NCBI GenBank assembly: GCA_029266735.1
Contig: JAQSWG010000021.1
Span: 1-51,335 of the forward strand
Direction: 5' to 3'
DNA length: 51,335 bases
Source of the DNA: Ornithinibacter sp.
GTDB lineage: Bacteria; Actinomycetota; Actinomycetes; Actinomycetales; Dermatophilaceae
This document shows, one piece after another, positions 37,879 through 46,359 of the stretch; the first letter of the stretch is position 1; the number at the start of each line of letters is the position of its first letter. The notes under the pieces are model-generated. The model made no database searches. It was not told the origin of the DNA and worked only from the letters and a program-made list of their open reading frames with translations. A program made the translations under genes and the position numbers.

Positions 37879-39228
37879 ATGTCACGACTCTTCGGCACCG
37901 ACGGTGTCCGCGGCCTCGCCAACGGCCCCGTCATCACCGCGGAGCTGGCGTTGTCGGTCTCCGTCGCGGCCGCGCGGGTCCTCGGCGAGGCCGGAGGGGA
38001 CCACGGGCGCCGGCCCAAGGCGGTCGTGGGTCGCGACCCGCGCGCCTCCGGGGAGTTCCTCGGCGCCGGGGTGGTCGCCGGGCTCGCCTCGGCCGGGGTC
38101 GACGTCTACGACGTCGGGGTGCTTCCGACCCCCGCGGTCGCCTACCTCACCGGTGACACCGGCGCCGACTTCGGCGTCATGCTCTCGGCGTCGCACAACC
38201 CGATGCCGGACAACGGGATCAAGTTCTTCGCCAAGGGCGGCCACAAGCTTCCCGACGAGGTGGAGGACCGGATCGAGACCACGATGGGGGAGCGGTGGGC
38301 GCGTCCCATCGGTCCCGAGGTGGGCCGGGTCGTCTCGATGCCGGACGGCCACACCCGATACATCTCCCACCTCCTGCGTGTCCTGCCGAACAGGCTCGAC
38401 GGGCTGCGCGTCGTCATCGACGGTGCCCACGGCGCCGCGAGCCAGGTGTCCCCGGAGGTCTTCCGCCTCGCCGGTGCGGAGGTCGTGGAGATCGGCACGG
38501 CCCCCGACGGCCTCAACATCAACGACGGCTTCGGCTCCACCCACCTCGACCCGCTCAAGGCGGCGGTGGTCGCCCGTGGCGCCGCCCTCGGTATCGCCCA
38601 CGACGGGGACGCCGACCGCTGCCTGGCCGTGGACGCCACCGGAACCGAGGTGGACGGCGACCAGATCATGGGCATCCTCGCGGTCGCGCTCAGGGAGCGC
38701 GGCAGACTCGCACACGACACCCTCGTCGCGACGGTCATGAGCAACCTCGGCCTGCTCCAGGCGATGGAACGCGAGGGGATCCACGTCCGGCAGACCGCCG
38801 TCGGCGACCGCTACGTCCTCGAGGAGATGCGGGCCGGTGGGTTCTCGCTCGGCGGGGAGCAGTCGGGCCACGTCATCCTCCTGGACCACGGCACGACCGG
38901 TGACGGCGTCCTCACCGGCCTGCTGCTCGCGGCCCGCGTCGTCGCCAGTGGTCGCAGCATCGCCGAGCTCGGGGCCGTCATGAACCGCCTTCCGCAGGTG
39001 CTCCTCAACGTCCGGGGTGTCGACAAGAGCCGGGTGGAGAGTGACGACCACCTCCAGGCCGCCGTGCGCGACGAGCAGGCCGCGCTCGACGGGTCCGGGC
39101 GCGTCCTGCTCCGAAAGTCGGGGACCGAGCCGCTCGTGCGCGTCATGGTCGAGGCGCCGACCCAGCAGCACGCCGACGAGGTCGCCGCGCGGCTCGCCGG
39201 GGTTGTCCGGGAGCGCCTCTCCTTCTGA
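37879..39228 (+). CDS. glmM: Phosphoglucosamine mutase
   Basis: The 449-residue enzyme converts glucosamine-6-phosphate to the 1-phosphate on the way to UDP-GlcNAc and peptidoglycan. The active serine S105 is in [16 protein letters not shown], the Mg site DGDADR at 242-247, and the phosphate loop [12 protein letters not shown] near the end. [13 protein letters not shown] is the classic start. rplM-rpsI-glmM is a conserved actinobacterial order. Confidence 0.98.
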   Translation: MSRLFGTDGVRGLANGPVITAELALSVSVAAARVLGEAGGDHGRRPKAVVGRDPRASGEFLGAGVVAGLASAGVDVYDVGVLPTPAVAYLTGDTGADFGVMLSASHNPMPDNGIKFFAKGGHKLPDEVEDRIETTMGERWARPIGPEVGRVVSMPDGHTRYISHLLRVLPNRLDGLRVVIDGAHGAASQVSPEVFRLAGAEVVEIGTAPDGLNINDGFGSTHLDPLKAAVVARGAALGIAHDGDADRCLAVDATGTEVDGDQIMGILAVALRERGRLAHDTLVATVMSNLGLLQAMEREGIHVRQTAVGDRYVLEEMRAGGFSLGGEQSGHVILLDHGTTGDGVLTGLLLAARVVASGRSIAELGAVMNRLPQVLLNVRGVDKSRVESDDHLQAAVRDEQAALDGSGRVLLRKSGTEPLVRVMVEAPTQQHADEVAARLAGVVRERLSF

Positions 39229-39431
39229 GCCGTCACTCGAAACCGATGGGGCACGATCGGTCGGTCTGTTCGAGCAGCTCGCCGCTCACGGCCGGTTCGG
39301 CAACCGGGTGTCGATCACGCCGGTCGCTCCCGCGCCCCAGCACGGTGCCTCCCCGTTACGCTGACCGGACCGGGCAGACGCACAGTCGACAGCGCTGAGC
39401 GTCGCTCATCCGCGCGAGTCAGGAGAGCATC
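39229..39431 (+). other. 203-bp gap without a gene
   Basis: No coding or RNA gene is evident. A TACGCT near 39357 could be a -10 box for the next gene; no -35 box is seen. Confidence 0.4.
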
Positions 39432-40070
39432 ATGGAGTCAGGCACGGTCATCGCGATCATCGTGGCGATCATCATCGTGGGCGCCATCGTGGCCTTCGTC
39501 CTCTCACGCTCCGGAGCGCGCCGGACCGAGGCCGACCGGGCCAAGGCGGCGGAGATCCGGGAACAGGCCGACCAGCACGACCGTGAGCTGCGTGAGCGGG
39601 AGGCGAGCGCCGCGGAGACGAAGGCTCGCGCCGAGATGGCACGTGTCGAGGCCCAGAAGCGGGAGCTGGAGGCGGAGCGGCTGGCTGCGGAGGCCGACAG
39701 CCGGTCGGAGAGCGCCGCTGCGGTGCGCGAGGAGCGCGACGAGCAGCTCCGCCGCGCCGACCGCCGCGATCCCGACGTGCTGACGGACAAGGAGGGCTAC
39801 CGCATCGACGAGCACGGCAACCGCATCGGGGGGGAGGGGCAGCTCGGGGACGGGCGGCTCGGTGACGGAACCGTGGACCCCGACCCCGATCGAGGTGACA
39901 TGACCGGAACTCGTCCGGTCGATCGCGGGGCCGATGGCGTGAGTGAGCGCGGTGACGGCCTCGCAGATCCGCAGGACGACCGGCTTCGATCCAGCGACGA
40001 CATGAGGAACGACCCCTACGAGGAGGGCCGCTCCGATGCAGAGCGAGCGGAGGACCGCAGGACCCCGTGA
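39432..40070 (+). CDS. Membrane-anchored coiled-coil protein, unknown function
   Basis: 212 residues. An N-terminal membrane helix (AIIVAIIIVGAIVAFVL, about 8-24) is followed by a highly charged alpha-helical coiled coil (about 30-110) rich in Glu, Arg and Ala. A short motif (DVLTDKEGYRIDEHGNRI) and an acidic Asp/Gly/Arg tail end it. I do not recognise a named family. It stands alone, with cagga before the ATG, and may be a cell-envelope or stress-associated protein. Confidence 0.75.
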   Translation: MESGTVIAIIVAIIIVGAIVAFVLSRSGARRTEADRAKAAEIREQADQHDRELREREASAAETKARAEMARVEAQKRELEAERLAAEADSRSESAAAVREERDEQLRRADRRDPDVLTDKEGYRIDEHGNRIGGEGQLGDGRLGDGTVDPDPDRGDMTGTRPVDRGADGVSERGDGLADPQDDRLRSSDDMRNDPYEEGRSDAERAEDRRTP

Positions 40071-40260
40071 CGGCGGCGGTATCTGAGCGGGGACTGCCCG
40101 ATCGGGCGGTTCGACGGCGGGTGCCGGGAGGCGGCATCCAGAACGGTCACGTGGCCGAACGTACCGAACCGTACCGGCTGAGCCAGACCCGCAGCGGCCA
40201 CTGGTCCTAGGAACCCGGTAGACATCCGAAGGCCCCGCCGCACCGTGACCCGCCTGGTCC
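40071..40260. other. 190-bp convergent gap
   Basis: This lies between the 3' ends of two convergent genes. Short repeats (gtaccg twice near 40160-40175) and a small palindrome cccgatcggg near 40108 are all I see. It presumably holds termination for one or both sides. Confidence 0.4.
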
Positions 40261-41457
40261 TCACGTCGGGAGCTGGCGGACCACCTGTCGGGCTATCTCC
40301 AGCGCCGCCGTGGCGGCGGGCGAAGGGGCGTTGAGCAGGTGGACCACGCGACCCTGCCTCTCGAGCAGGAAGTCATCGACCAACGTGCCGTCCGGTTTCA
40401 CCGCCTGAGCACGCACTCCAGCCGAGGAGGGGACGAGGTCCTCGGTTCGCACCTCGGGAACGAGCCGTCGCACGGTGTCGGCGAAACGTCGCGCCGACAC
40501 CGAGCGCAGGACCTCGGCCGCGCCGCTGCGATGGTGTCGTCGAGCAAGGCGCCAGAAGCCGGCGAAGCCGGCTGTCTCGAGGAGGTCCATGGCCCGGGCG
40601 TCGCGCCAGGTGTAGCCCTCGCGGGAGAGGGCGAGCACGGCGTTCGGGCCGGCGTGGACGTGACCGTCGATGCCGCGCGTCAGGTGCACCCCGAGGAAGG
40701 GAAGGGCCGGGTCCGGCACGGGGTAGACCAGCCCGCGCACGAGGTGGGCCGCCGACGGCTGCAGTTCCATGTACTCGCCGCGGAACGGGACGATCCGTGC
40801 CGACGGCTGGTGTCCGAGGGCTCGAGCGAGCCGGTCGGCGTGGAGACCCGCGCACACCACAGCGACGTCGGCGACCACCTCCCCCCGAGTCGTCTCGAGC
40901 ACCACTCGGTCAGGTCCTGGGTGCCCGCCCACCACGGCGGTGCCAGGCAGCAGGGTGGCGCCGGCGTCCTGGAGGCGTCGGACCAGGACGCGGCTGACCT
41001 CCCGGTAGTCGATGACGCCGGTCTGCGCGACATGGATCGCCGCGACGGCCGAGACGTGTGGCTCGAGCTCGCGCACCTCCAGCGCCGTCAGCCGGCGGAC
41101 CGTGAGGCCGTTGGCCAGACCCCGGTCGTACAGGGCGCCGAGCCGGGCCAGCTCAGTGGTGGAGGTGGCCACGACCAGCTTGCCGGTCCGCGCATGGGGC
41201 ACCCCTTCCTCCCGGGCCAGGTCCAGAAGGGCTCGAGCCCCCGCTGCGCACCAGCGGGCCTTGAGGCTGCCGGGCGGGTAGTAGAGGCCAGAGTGCACCA
41301 CGCCGCTGTTGCGGCCGGTCTGGTGCAGGGCCCAGTCATGCTCCTTCTCCAGCACCGTGACCCGGGAGGATGGTTCGTCGCGCACGACGCGCTCTGCGAC
41401 CGCCAGCCCGACGATGCCGCCGCCGACGACCACCACGCGGCGCCCGAGTGCAGTCAT
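40261..41457 (-). CDS. lhgO: L-2-hydroxyglutarate oxidase-like FAD enzyme
   Basis: The 398-residue flavoprotein is of the DAO/LhgO type. The FAD-binding VVVVGGGIVGLAVAERV is at residues 8-24, and HQTGRNSGVVHSGLYYPPGS (45-64) is a strong LhgO-family signature. The C-terminal substrate cap is complete. It would oxidise L-2-hydroxyglutarate to 2-oxoglutarate, passing electrons to quinone. The ATG overlaps the stop of the upstream beta-glucosidase gene (ATGA); functional relation between the two is not obvious. Confidence 0.92.
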   Translation of the reverse strand: MTALGRRVVVVGGGIVGLAVAERVVRDEPSSRVTVLEKEHDWALHQTGRNSGVVHSGLYYPPGSLKARWCAAGARALLDLAREEGVPHARTGKLVVATSTTELARLGALYDRGLANGLTVRRLTALEVRELEPHVSAVAAIHVAQTGVIDYREVSRVLVRRLQDAGATLLPGTAVVGGHPGPDRVVLETTRGEVVADVAVVCAGLHADRLARALGHQPSARIVPFRGEYMELQPSAAHLVRGLVYPVPDPALPFLGVHLTRGIDGHVHAGPNAVLALSREGYTWRDARAMDLLETAGFAGFWRLARRHHRSGAAEVLRSVSARRFADTVRRLVPEVRTEDLVPSSAGVRAQAVKPDGTLVDDFLLERQGRVVHLLNAPSPAATAALEIARQVVRQLPT

Positions 41458-42827
41458 CTCGAGTGGTGCTCCGCGATGATCCGTGCGTACTCCCGGCCCG
41501 AGTCCTTCACGGTGCGCTCCAGGGTGTCGTAGTCGACGTGCACGATGCCGAAGCGCTTCTCGTAGCCGTATGCCCACTCGAAGTTGTCGAGGAGTGACCA
41601 CGCGAAGTAGCCACGGATGTCGACCCCGTTCTCGATGGCGTCGGCCACGGCCTCGAGATGCCCGTGGAGGTAGGACACCCGCTCCGGGTCGTGCACCTCG
41701 CCGTCCTCCGACACGGTGTCGGGCCACGCCGACCCGTTCTCGGTGATGTAGATCGGCAGCCCCGACTCCCGTGCGGACCGCTCGAGGATGAGGCGGTGGC
41801 TCTCCGGGGACATCTCCCATCCCATGTCCGTGAGCGGAGGGCGAGGATCCGTCTCGACGACGCTGGAACAGCCCGGCATCCGGTTCGTGGACTCCTCGCC
41901 GTTCCGGGCCGCCCGCACCCGGGTGGGGAAGTAGTTGTTGACCCCCAGGTTGTCCAGCGGCGCGGACATCGTCGAGAGGTCACCGTTCCGGATGAAGGCG
42001 TGGTCGGTGAGCCGCGCCGTGTCGTCGAGGAACCCGTCGGGGTAGGCGCCGTGGAAGATCGGTCCGAAGAAGAGCCCGTTGAGGGCGTTGTCGGCCCGCC
42101 TCACCGCGTCGGCGTCACGCTCGTCGCCGTCCTCGGGTCCCCACACCTGCGACGGGTTGAGCGTGATCGAGACCTCGGCGTCGGGGCAGTGCTCGCGGAT
42201 CACCGGCACGGCGGTGCCGTGCGCCAGCATGAGGTGATGAGCCGCGACCATCGCCTCGAGGGGGTCCTGGTGTCCCGGGGCATGTGCACCGATCGCGTAG
42301 CTCAGGATCGAGGAGCACCAGGGCTCGTTCAACGTCGTCCAGTGGGAGACCCGGTCACCGAGCGCTCCCACGACGGCCGCGGAGTAGTCCGCGAACCACC
42401 GCGCGGACTCGCGGTTGAGCCAGCCGCCCCGGTCGTCGAGGGACTGGGGCAGGTCCCAGTGGTACAGGGTGACGACGGGCCGGATGCCGTGCTCGAGCAG
42501 GCCGTCGACGAGCCGAGAGTAGAAGTCGAGGCCGGCGCGGTTGACCGCCCCCGTGCCGGTGGGGATGACGCGTGGCCAGGCGACCGAGAAGCGGTAGGCG
42601 TCCAGGCCCAGGTCGCTCATCAGCGCGATGTCCTCGGCATACCGGTGGTAGTGGTCGCACGCCACGTCCCCCGTGTCGCCGCCGAGCACCTTCCCCGGGG
42701 TGCGGGAGAAGGTGTCCCAGATGGACGGGCTGCGGCCGTCCTCGTCGTGGGCGCCCTCGATCTGATAGCTCGCCGTCGCTGCCCCCCAGATGAACCCGTC
42801 GGGAAACGTGCGCGTGAAGGTCGCCAT
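41454..42827 (-). CDS. GH1 beta-glucosidase
   Basis: A 457-residue cytoplasmic family 1 glycosidase. FIWGAATASYQIEGAHDEDG opens the barrel, acid/base E168 is in TLNEPW, nucleophile E363 in ITENG, and WSLLDNFEWAYGYEKRFGIV closes the active site. It likely splits cellobiose or aryl-beta-glucosides. There is no signal peptide. The ATG is fixed by TAGCGT 7 nt upstream; that box overlaps the stop codon of the MOSC gene. Confidence 0.96.
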   Translation of the reverse strand: MATFTRTFPDGFIWGAATASYQIEGAHDEDGRSPSIWDTFSRTPGKVLGGDTGDVACDHYHRYAEDIALMSDLGLDAYRFSVAWPRVIPTGTGAVNRAGLDFYSRLVDGLLEHGIRPVVTLYHWDLPQSLDDRGGWLNRESARWFADYSAAVVGALGDRVSHWTTLNEPWCSSILSYAIGAHAPGHQDPLEAMVAAHHLMLAHGTAVPVIREHCPDAEVSITLNPSQVWGPEDGDERDADAVRRADNALNGLFFGPIFHGAYPDGFLDDTARLTDHAFIRNGDLSTMSAPLDNLGVNNYFPTRVRAARNGEESTNRMPGCSSVVETDPRPPLTDMGWEMSPESHRLILERSARESGLPIYITENGSAWPDTVSEDGEVHDPERVSYLHGHLEAVADAIENGVDIRGYFAWSLLDNFEWAYGYEKRFGIVHVDYDTLERTVKDSGREYARIIAEHHSR

Positions 42828-42834
42828 GCCGGTC

Positions 42835-42840
42835 ACGCTA
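42835..42840 (-). promoter_or_regulatory. Leaderless -10 box for the beta-glucosidase gene, inside the MOSC stop
   Basis: On the minus strand TAGCGT ends 7 nt before the ATG. Its TAG is the MOSC stop codon. No Shine-Dalgarno site is present. Confidence 0.5.
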
Positions 42841-43677
42841 CCTGTCGGGCTGCACCTGGTCGCCGAGGCGGATCGCCCCGGCGGCGTCGGGCACGAGCTG
42901 CACGGCGAACCAGGTCGCGCCGTCCCACGTGCGATGCCGGGCCAGGGTGCGGATCGGCTCGGGACCGCGGTCGAGCGTCGCCGGGTCGACCGTGGTGAGG
43001 ACACAGCGGTCGACCGGCTTGACGACTCGGAACGTCACCGGTCCGACCTTCACGCTCGTCCACCGGTCCTCCTCGAACGGCTCGAGGTCCCCCTCGACGA
43101 CGAGGTTGGGGCGGAACCGCTCGACGGCGAGAGGGAGGCCGGGCTCCTCACCGCGTTCGAGCGCCGTCTCCGTCACCCAGCCGCGGAGGCGCTCGAGCGA
43201 CGCCGCAGACGCGAGGGTCACCGGGTAGGCGTCCGCGAATGCCGTGGCGTCGCCGGGGCGGGAGTGAGCCGGGTTGAGGGCACGCGGCCGGTGCACGTGG
43301 ACCAGGGTGAGATCGGGGCGGCGCAGCACCGACTGCATCCATGCACTGGCCCACGCCGGCCCGTCGACCGCCTCGAGCGACCGCCGGTGCACGGTGACCG
43401 GCCGGGGCAGGCCCTCTGGAACGTCCAGCTCGATCGTCTCGTGGTCGCGCGCCCGGAGGCGCAGGGCCGCCGAGAGGGCCGGGTCGGTGGCCGGCGTGTC
43501 CGCGGTGATGGCCAGCAGCGCGCGCTCCTCGCGCGCGGTGACGCACTCACCGTCGGCGTCCACCACCATCCAGCGCCGGTCGCCACGCAGCCCCCACGGC
43601 TCGACGTCGGCTCGCGTCACCGGTCGCACCGCGGTGCTCTTCACGGGGTGGACGTGGACTGCGGAGAGCCCGATCAC
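42838..43677 (-). CDS. MOSC domain protein, YcbX-like
   Basis: 279 residues with an N-terminal MOSC beta-barrel (LSAVHVHPVKSTAVRPVTRA) and C-terminal MOSC domain (ERFRPNLVVEG; PVDRCVLTTVDPATLDRGPE). The conserved cysteine is that in VDRC. Relatives use molybdenum cofactor to reduce N-hydroxylated bases or amidoximes with a flavin reductase. The GTG start overlaps the carbonic anhydrase stop (GTGA), indicating one transcript for both. Confidence 0.9.
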   Translation of the reverse strand: MIGLSAVHVHPVKSTAVRPVTRADVEPWGLRGDRRWMVVDADGECVTAREERALLAITADTPATDPALSAALRLRARDHETIELDVPEGLPRPVTVHRRSLEAVDGPAWASAWMQSVLRRPDLTLVHVHRPRALNPAHSRPGDATAFADAYPVTLASAASLERLRGWVTETALERGEEPGLPLAVERFRPNLVVEGDLEPFEEDRWTSVKVGPVTFRVVKPVDRCVLTTVDPATLDRGPEPIRTLARHRTWDGATWFAVQLVPDAAGAIRLGDQVQPDR

Positions 43678-44330
43678 GCCGTGACGCCGACGTCCCCGAG
43701 GACACGCAGGACGCGGGCCTCCCCATGGGCAAGGTCGTACTCGGCTCCGACGATGCCGAGCGCACCGGCGCGCAGGCGGTCCGCCACGACCGTCGAACGC
43801 TCGGCGATGAGGGCGCAGGTGCGCTCCACGTGCTCCCTCTCGATCTCCTCCGTGGAGGGCGAGTGGCCGCCGCGCGAAGCCGCCAGCACGCTCGGGGTCA
43901 CGCGCTCGACGATGTCCCGGAGGAAGCCGCCCGGGACCTCGCCCGTGCGGACCGCCTCGCTCGCAGCCGTGACGGCCCCGCACGAGTCGTGGCCGAGCAC
44001 GACGATGAGCGGGCAGTTCAGGACAGCGACGCCGAACTCCAGCGACCCCAACACGCTCGGGTCGACGACGTGCCCCGCGGTGCGCACGACGAAGAGGTCG
44101 CCGAGGCCCTGGTCGAAGATGATCTCCGCCGCCACCCGGGAGTCGGCACAGCCGAAGAAGATGGCGAAGGGGTTCTGCTGGAGGGCGATCCGATTCCGGA
44201 AGTGCACGTCCTGGTTCGGGTGGGCCCGTTCGTCAGCGACGAACCGCGCGTTTCCCGCAGCAAGCACCCGCCAGGCCTCGTTCGGGGTCCGGGGGCGCGT
44301 CCCGGCATGAGCCGGCTGCCGCTCGATCAC
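43674..44330 (-). CDS. Beta-class carbonic anhydrase
   Basis: The 218-residue enzyme hydrates CO2. Zinc ligands are C61 and D63 (GCADSR), H114 and C117 (HDSCGA); R65 pairs with D63 in the usual dyad. The N-terminus NEAWRVLAAGNARFVADERA is typical. The GTG is chosen because TAGCGT lies 7 nt upstream; no ATG is well placed. MOSC is coupled downstream. Confidence 0.94.
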   Translation of the reverse strand: MIERQPAHAGTRPRTPNEAWRVLAAGNARFVADERAHPNQDVHFRNRIALQQNPFAIFFGCADSRVAAEIIFDQGLGDLFVVRTAGHVVDPSVLGSLEFGVAVLNCPLIVVLGHDSCGAVTAASEAVRTGEVPGGFLRDIVERVTPSVLAASRGGHSPSTEEIEREHVERTCALIAERSTVVADRLRAGALGIVGAEYDLAHGEARVLRVLGDVGVTA

Positions 44331-44337
44331 GTCGAGG

Positions 44338-44343
44338 ACGCTA
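44338..44343 (-). promoter_or_regulatory. Leaderless -10 box for carbonic anhydrase
   Basis: Minus-strand TAGCGT, 7 nt before the GTG start; no Shine-Dalgarno site. Confidence 0.45.
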
Positions 44344-44406
44344 TCAGCGCGCCCCTCGGTGACGGCAGGGCGTCCGAGGATGCCGGGTGCGGCGGCGGAC
44401 CGTCGC

Positions 44407-45327
44407 TCAGATCTCTTCCCGGGTGGGTGCGTAGGCGCCGGCACGACGCACCGTGAGCCCGCTCGTCGCGAGGGCACGGCCGATCGCAGGGGCGACCTCG
44501 GCCAGGCCGGCGGCGTGGAGCCTCTCCCGGGCGGCGCCCCCACCGAGCAGCCCGTCGTCCAGCAGCCCCGAGACCAGACCGGCCATGAAGGAGTCCCCGG
44601 CACCGACGGTGTCGACGACGTCGACGGACGGGGCCGCCTCGGACGTCTCCTCGCCGGTGGGCGCCCGCCACGCCACACCGTCGCCGCCGAGCGTCACGAC
44701 CACGAGGGCGGCGCCGAGTCCTGCCCACCGGGCCATGACCTCGGACGCCGCCTGGCCGGCATACAGCCAGGAGATGTCGTCCTCTGAGCACTTGACGACA
44801 TCGGCGAGGGCGACGAGCTCCTCCACCCGGGCGCGGACGGTGTCCGCATCGCCCATGATCGACGGCCGCACGTTCGGGTCGTACGAGGTCGTCGCGCTCG
44901 GTCGTGCCCTTCGGAGGGCGTCGGTGACCTCCGCCTCCCCCGGCTGGAGGGTGGTGGCGATCGACCCGGTGTGCACGTGCCCCGTTCCCTCCGGCAGCTG
45001 CACGGGCGGGAGGTTCCAGTGGAGGTCGAAGACGTACGAGGCGGCGCCGGACTCGTCGAGACTCGCGACCGCCGTCGACGTGGGGTGCGCCGGGCTCGTG
45101 CTGCCGGGAAGCAGCCGGACACCGCCGGCCTCGACGTGCTCGGTGCAGCGGACGCCACGGTCGTCCGTGCCCACGAGGGTGGCGAGCCAGGTGTCGTGAC
45201 CGAGGCGAGCGAGGCCGAGCGCGACGTTGGCGGGTGAGCCGCCGACGTGCTCGGCGGTGGCGCCGTCAGGGGTGTGGACGATGTCGACGAGCAGCTCGCC
45301 GACGACGACGACGGGGGCGGTGCTCAC
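44407..45327 (-). CDS. PfkB-family sugar kinase, fructokinase-like
   Basis: A 306-residue ribokinase-fold kinase. GGSPANVALGLARLG (about residues 30-44) and the ATP/catalytic signature DTVGAGDSFMAG (about 250-261) are intact, with the catalytic Asp in GAGD. VFDLHWNLPP fits fructokinase-like members, but ribose or other ketose substrates remain possible. The GTG has a GAGGAG site five bases upstream; an in-frame ATG at 45352 is an alternative. Confidence 0.93.
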   Translation of the reverse strand: MSTAPVVVVGELLVDIVHTPDGATAEHVGGSPANVALGLARLGHDTWLATLVGTDDRGVRCTEHVEAGGVRLLPGSTSPAHPTSTAVASLDESGAASYVFDLHWNLPPVQLPEGTGHVHTGSIATTLQPGEAEVTDALRRARPSATTSYDPNVRPSIMGDADTVRARVEELVALADVVKCSEDDISWLYAGQAASEVMARWAGLGAALVVVTLGGDGVAWRAPTGEETSEAAPSVDVVDTVGAGDSFMAGLVSGLLDDGLLGGGAARERLHAAGLAEVAPAIGRALATSGLTVRRAGAYAPTREEI

Positions 45328-45370
45328 GCGGGCTCCTCGGTCATGGTCTGCCATGAGGTCAGTGCGGCTC

Positions 45371-45380
45371 ACCCTAGCGT
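45371..45380. promoter_or_regulatory. Overlapping divergent -10 boxes
   Basis: accctagcgt reads TAGCGT on the plus strand (45375-45380) toward the DUF4245 gene, and TAGGGT on the minus strand (45371-45376) toward the sugar kinase. The boxes share two bases, so only one polymerase could occupy the site at a time. Confidence 0.4.
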
Positions 45381-45417
45381 CGCGGCGATTCGGCGTCCCG
45401 GGCGCGGGTGGGCGACG

Positions 45418-45984
45418 ATGGGTCGCGTGACGACGCCCGCTCGGCCCGGTAACCGGTACTCCCTGGGGTCCACGAGGAACCTCGTGTTCTCGCTGCTCGC
45501 GGTCCTCGGGATGGTGGCCGTCCTCGTGCTCGTCGTCCCGCGGGTGAGCTCGGTCAGTGGACCGACCGTCGACATCCAGTCCACGGCGGCGGACGTTCGG
45601 GATCGGTCGGGCTGGCCGATCGTCACCGCGGTCGGCCTGCCGGACGGATGGACCGAGACCTCGGCGCGCTACGTGCGCGTGACGGACGGCTTCATGACGT
45701 GGCACGCGGGCTACCAGACGCCCGCAGGCACCTACGTCGCCGTGGAGCAGACGATCGACCCGAACCGCGCCTGGGTGGAGGCGCAGACGAACCGCGCGCC
45801 GAGGGTCGGCACCCTCGAGGCGGGGGGTCGCACCTGGACGAGGTACGAGCGGGACACCAAGGTGCAGAACAGCCTGCTCGACGACCCGCAGACCTCCGGG
45901 GACCTCACGACGCTCGTCACCGGGACGGCGACCTTCGAGGAGATGGCGGAGTTCGTCACCTACCTGGAGCCCGTCGGGCCCTGA
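45418..45984 (+). CDS. DUF4245 membrane protein
   Basis: 188 residues with an N-terminal membrane helix (LVFSLLAVLGMVAVLVLVVP, about 18-37) and a DUF4245 domain outside. The family is actinobacterial and commonly found beside xseB/xseA, as here. Its function is unknown. A GTG three codons later is a possible alternative start. Its 3' end overlaps that of xseB on the other strand by 25 bp. Confidence 0.88.
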   Translation: MGRVTTPARPGNRYSLGSTRNLVFSLLAVLGMVAVLVLVVPRVSSVSGPTVDIQSTAADVRDRSGWPIVTAVGLPDGWTETSARYVRVTDGFMTWHAGYQTPAGTYVAVEQTIDPNRAWVEAQTNRAPRVGTLEAGGRTWTRYERDTKVQNSLLDDPQTSGDLTTLVTGTATFEEMAEFVTYLEPVGP

Positions 45985-46292
45985 TGGCGCCCGGGGCTGG
46001 TTTCTGAGTCCTCGGCGGTGATGCGCGCCTCTGCCCGGTCGAGCCATGACGCGCAGTGGGCCGCGAGGGCCTCGCCGCGCTGCCACAGCCCCATGCTCTC
46101 CTCGAGGCCCGACTCACCGTTCTCCAGGCGCGCGACGATGTCGACGAGCTCGTCGCGGGCCTGCTCGTAGGACATCGACGCGATGTCGGCAGAGGCGTCG
46201 TCGGCTGTGCCGCCCATAGCGTCGGGGGATCCGGCGGCATCGGTGGCGTCGGCACCGGGTCTGCTGGGCCTCGCCGCCTCCTTCTGTCCCAT
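45960..46292 (-). CDS. xseB: Exonuclease VII small subunit
   Basis: A 110-residue protein. The helical core (SYEQARDELVDIVARLENGE; SGLEESMGLWQRGEALAAHC) at about 41-82 is the XseB hairpin that wraps the large subunit. The first 40 residues are a disordered Ala/Asp-rich leader. The start ATG has TAGGCT 7 nt upstream and no ribosome site. xseA ends 67 bp upstream on the same strand. Confidence 0.95.
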   Translation of the reverse strand: MGQKEAARPSRPGADATDAAGSPDAMGGTADDASADIASMSYEQARDELVDIVARLENGESGLEESMGLWQRGEALAAHCASWLDRAEARITAEDSETSPGRHQGPTGSR

Positions 46293-46299
46293 GCCGCCG

Positions 46300-46305
46300 A
46301 GCCTA
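46300..46305 (-). promoter_or_regulatory. Leaderless -10 box for xseB
   Basis: Minus-strand TAGGCT, exactly 7 nt before the ATG. Confidence 0.5.
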
Positions 46306-46359
46306 GTGGTCCCTTCGGACGGGGGGCTTGCAGTCCGGCCGACACCCGTGCCCGGACGC

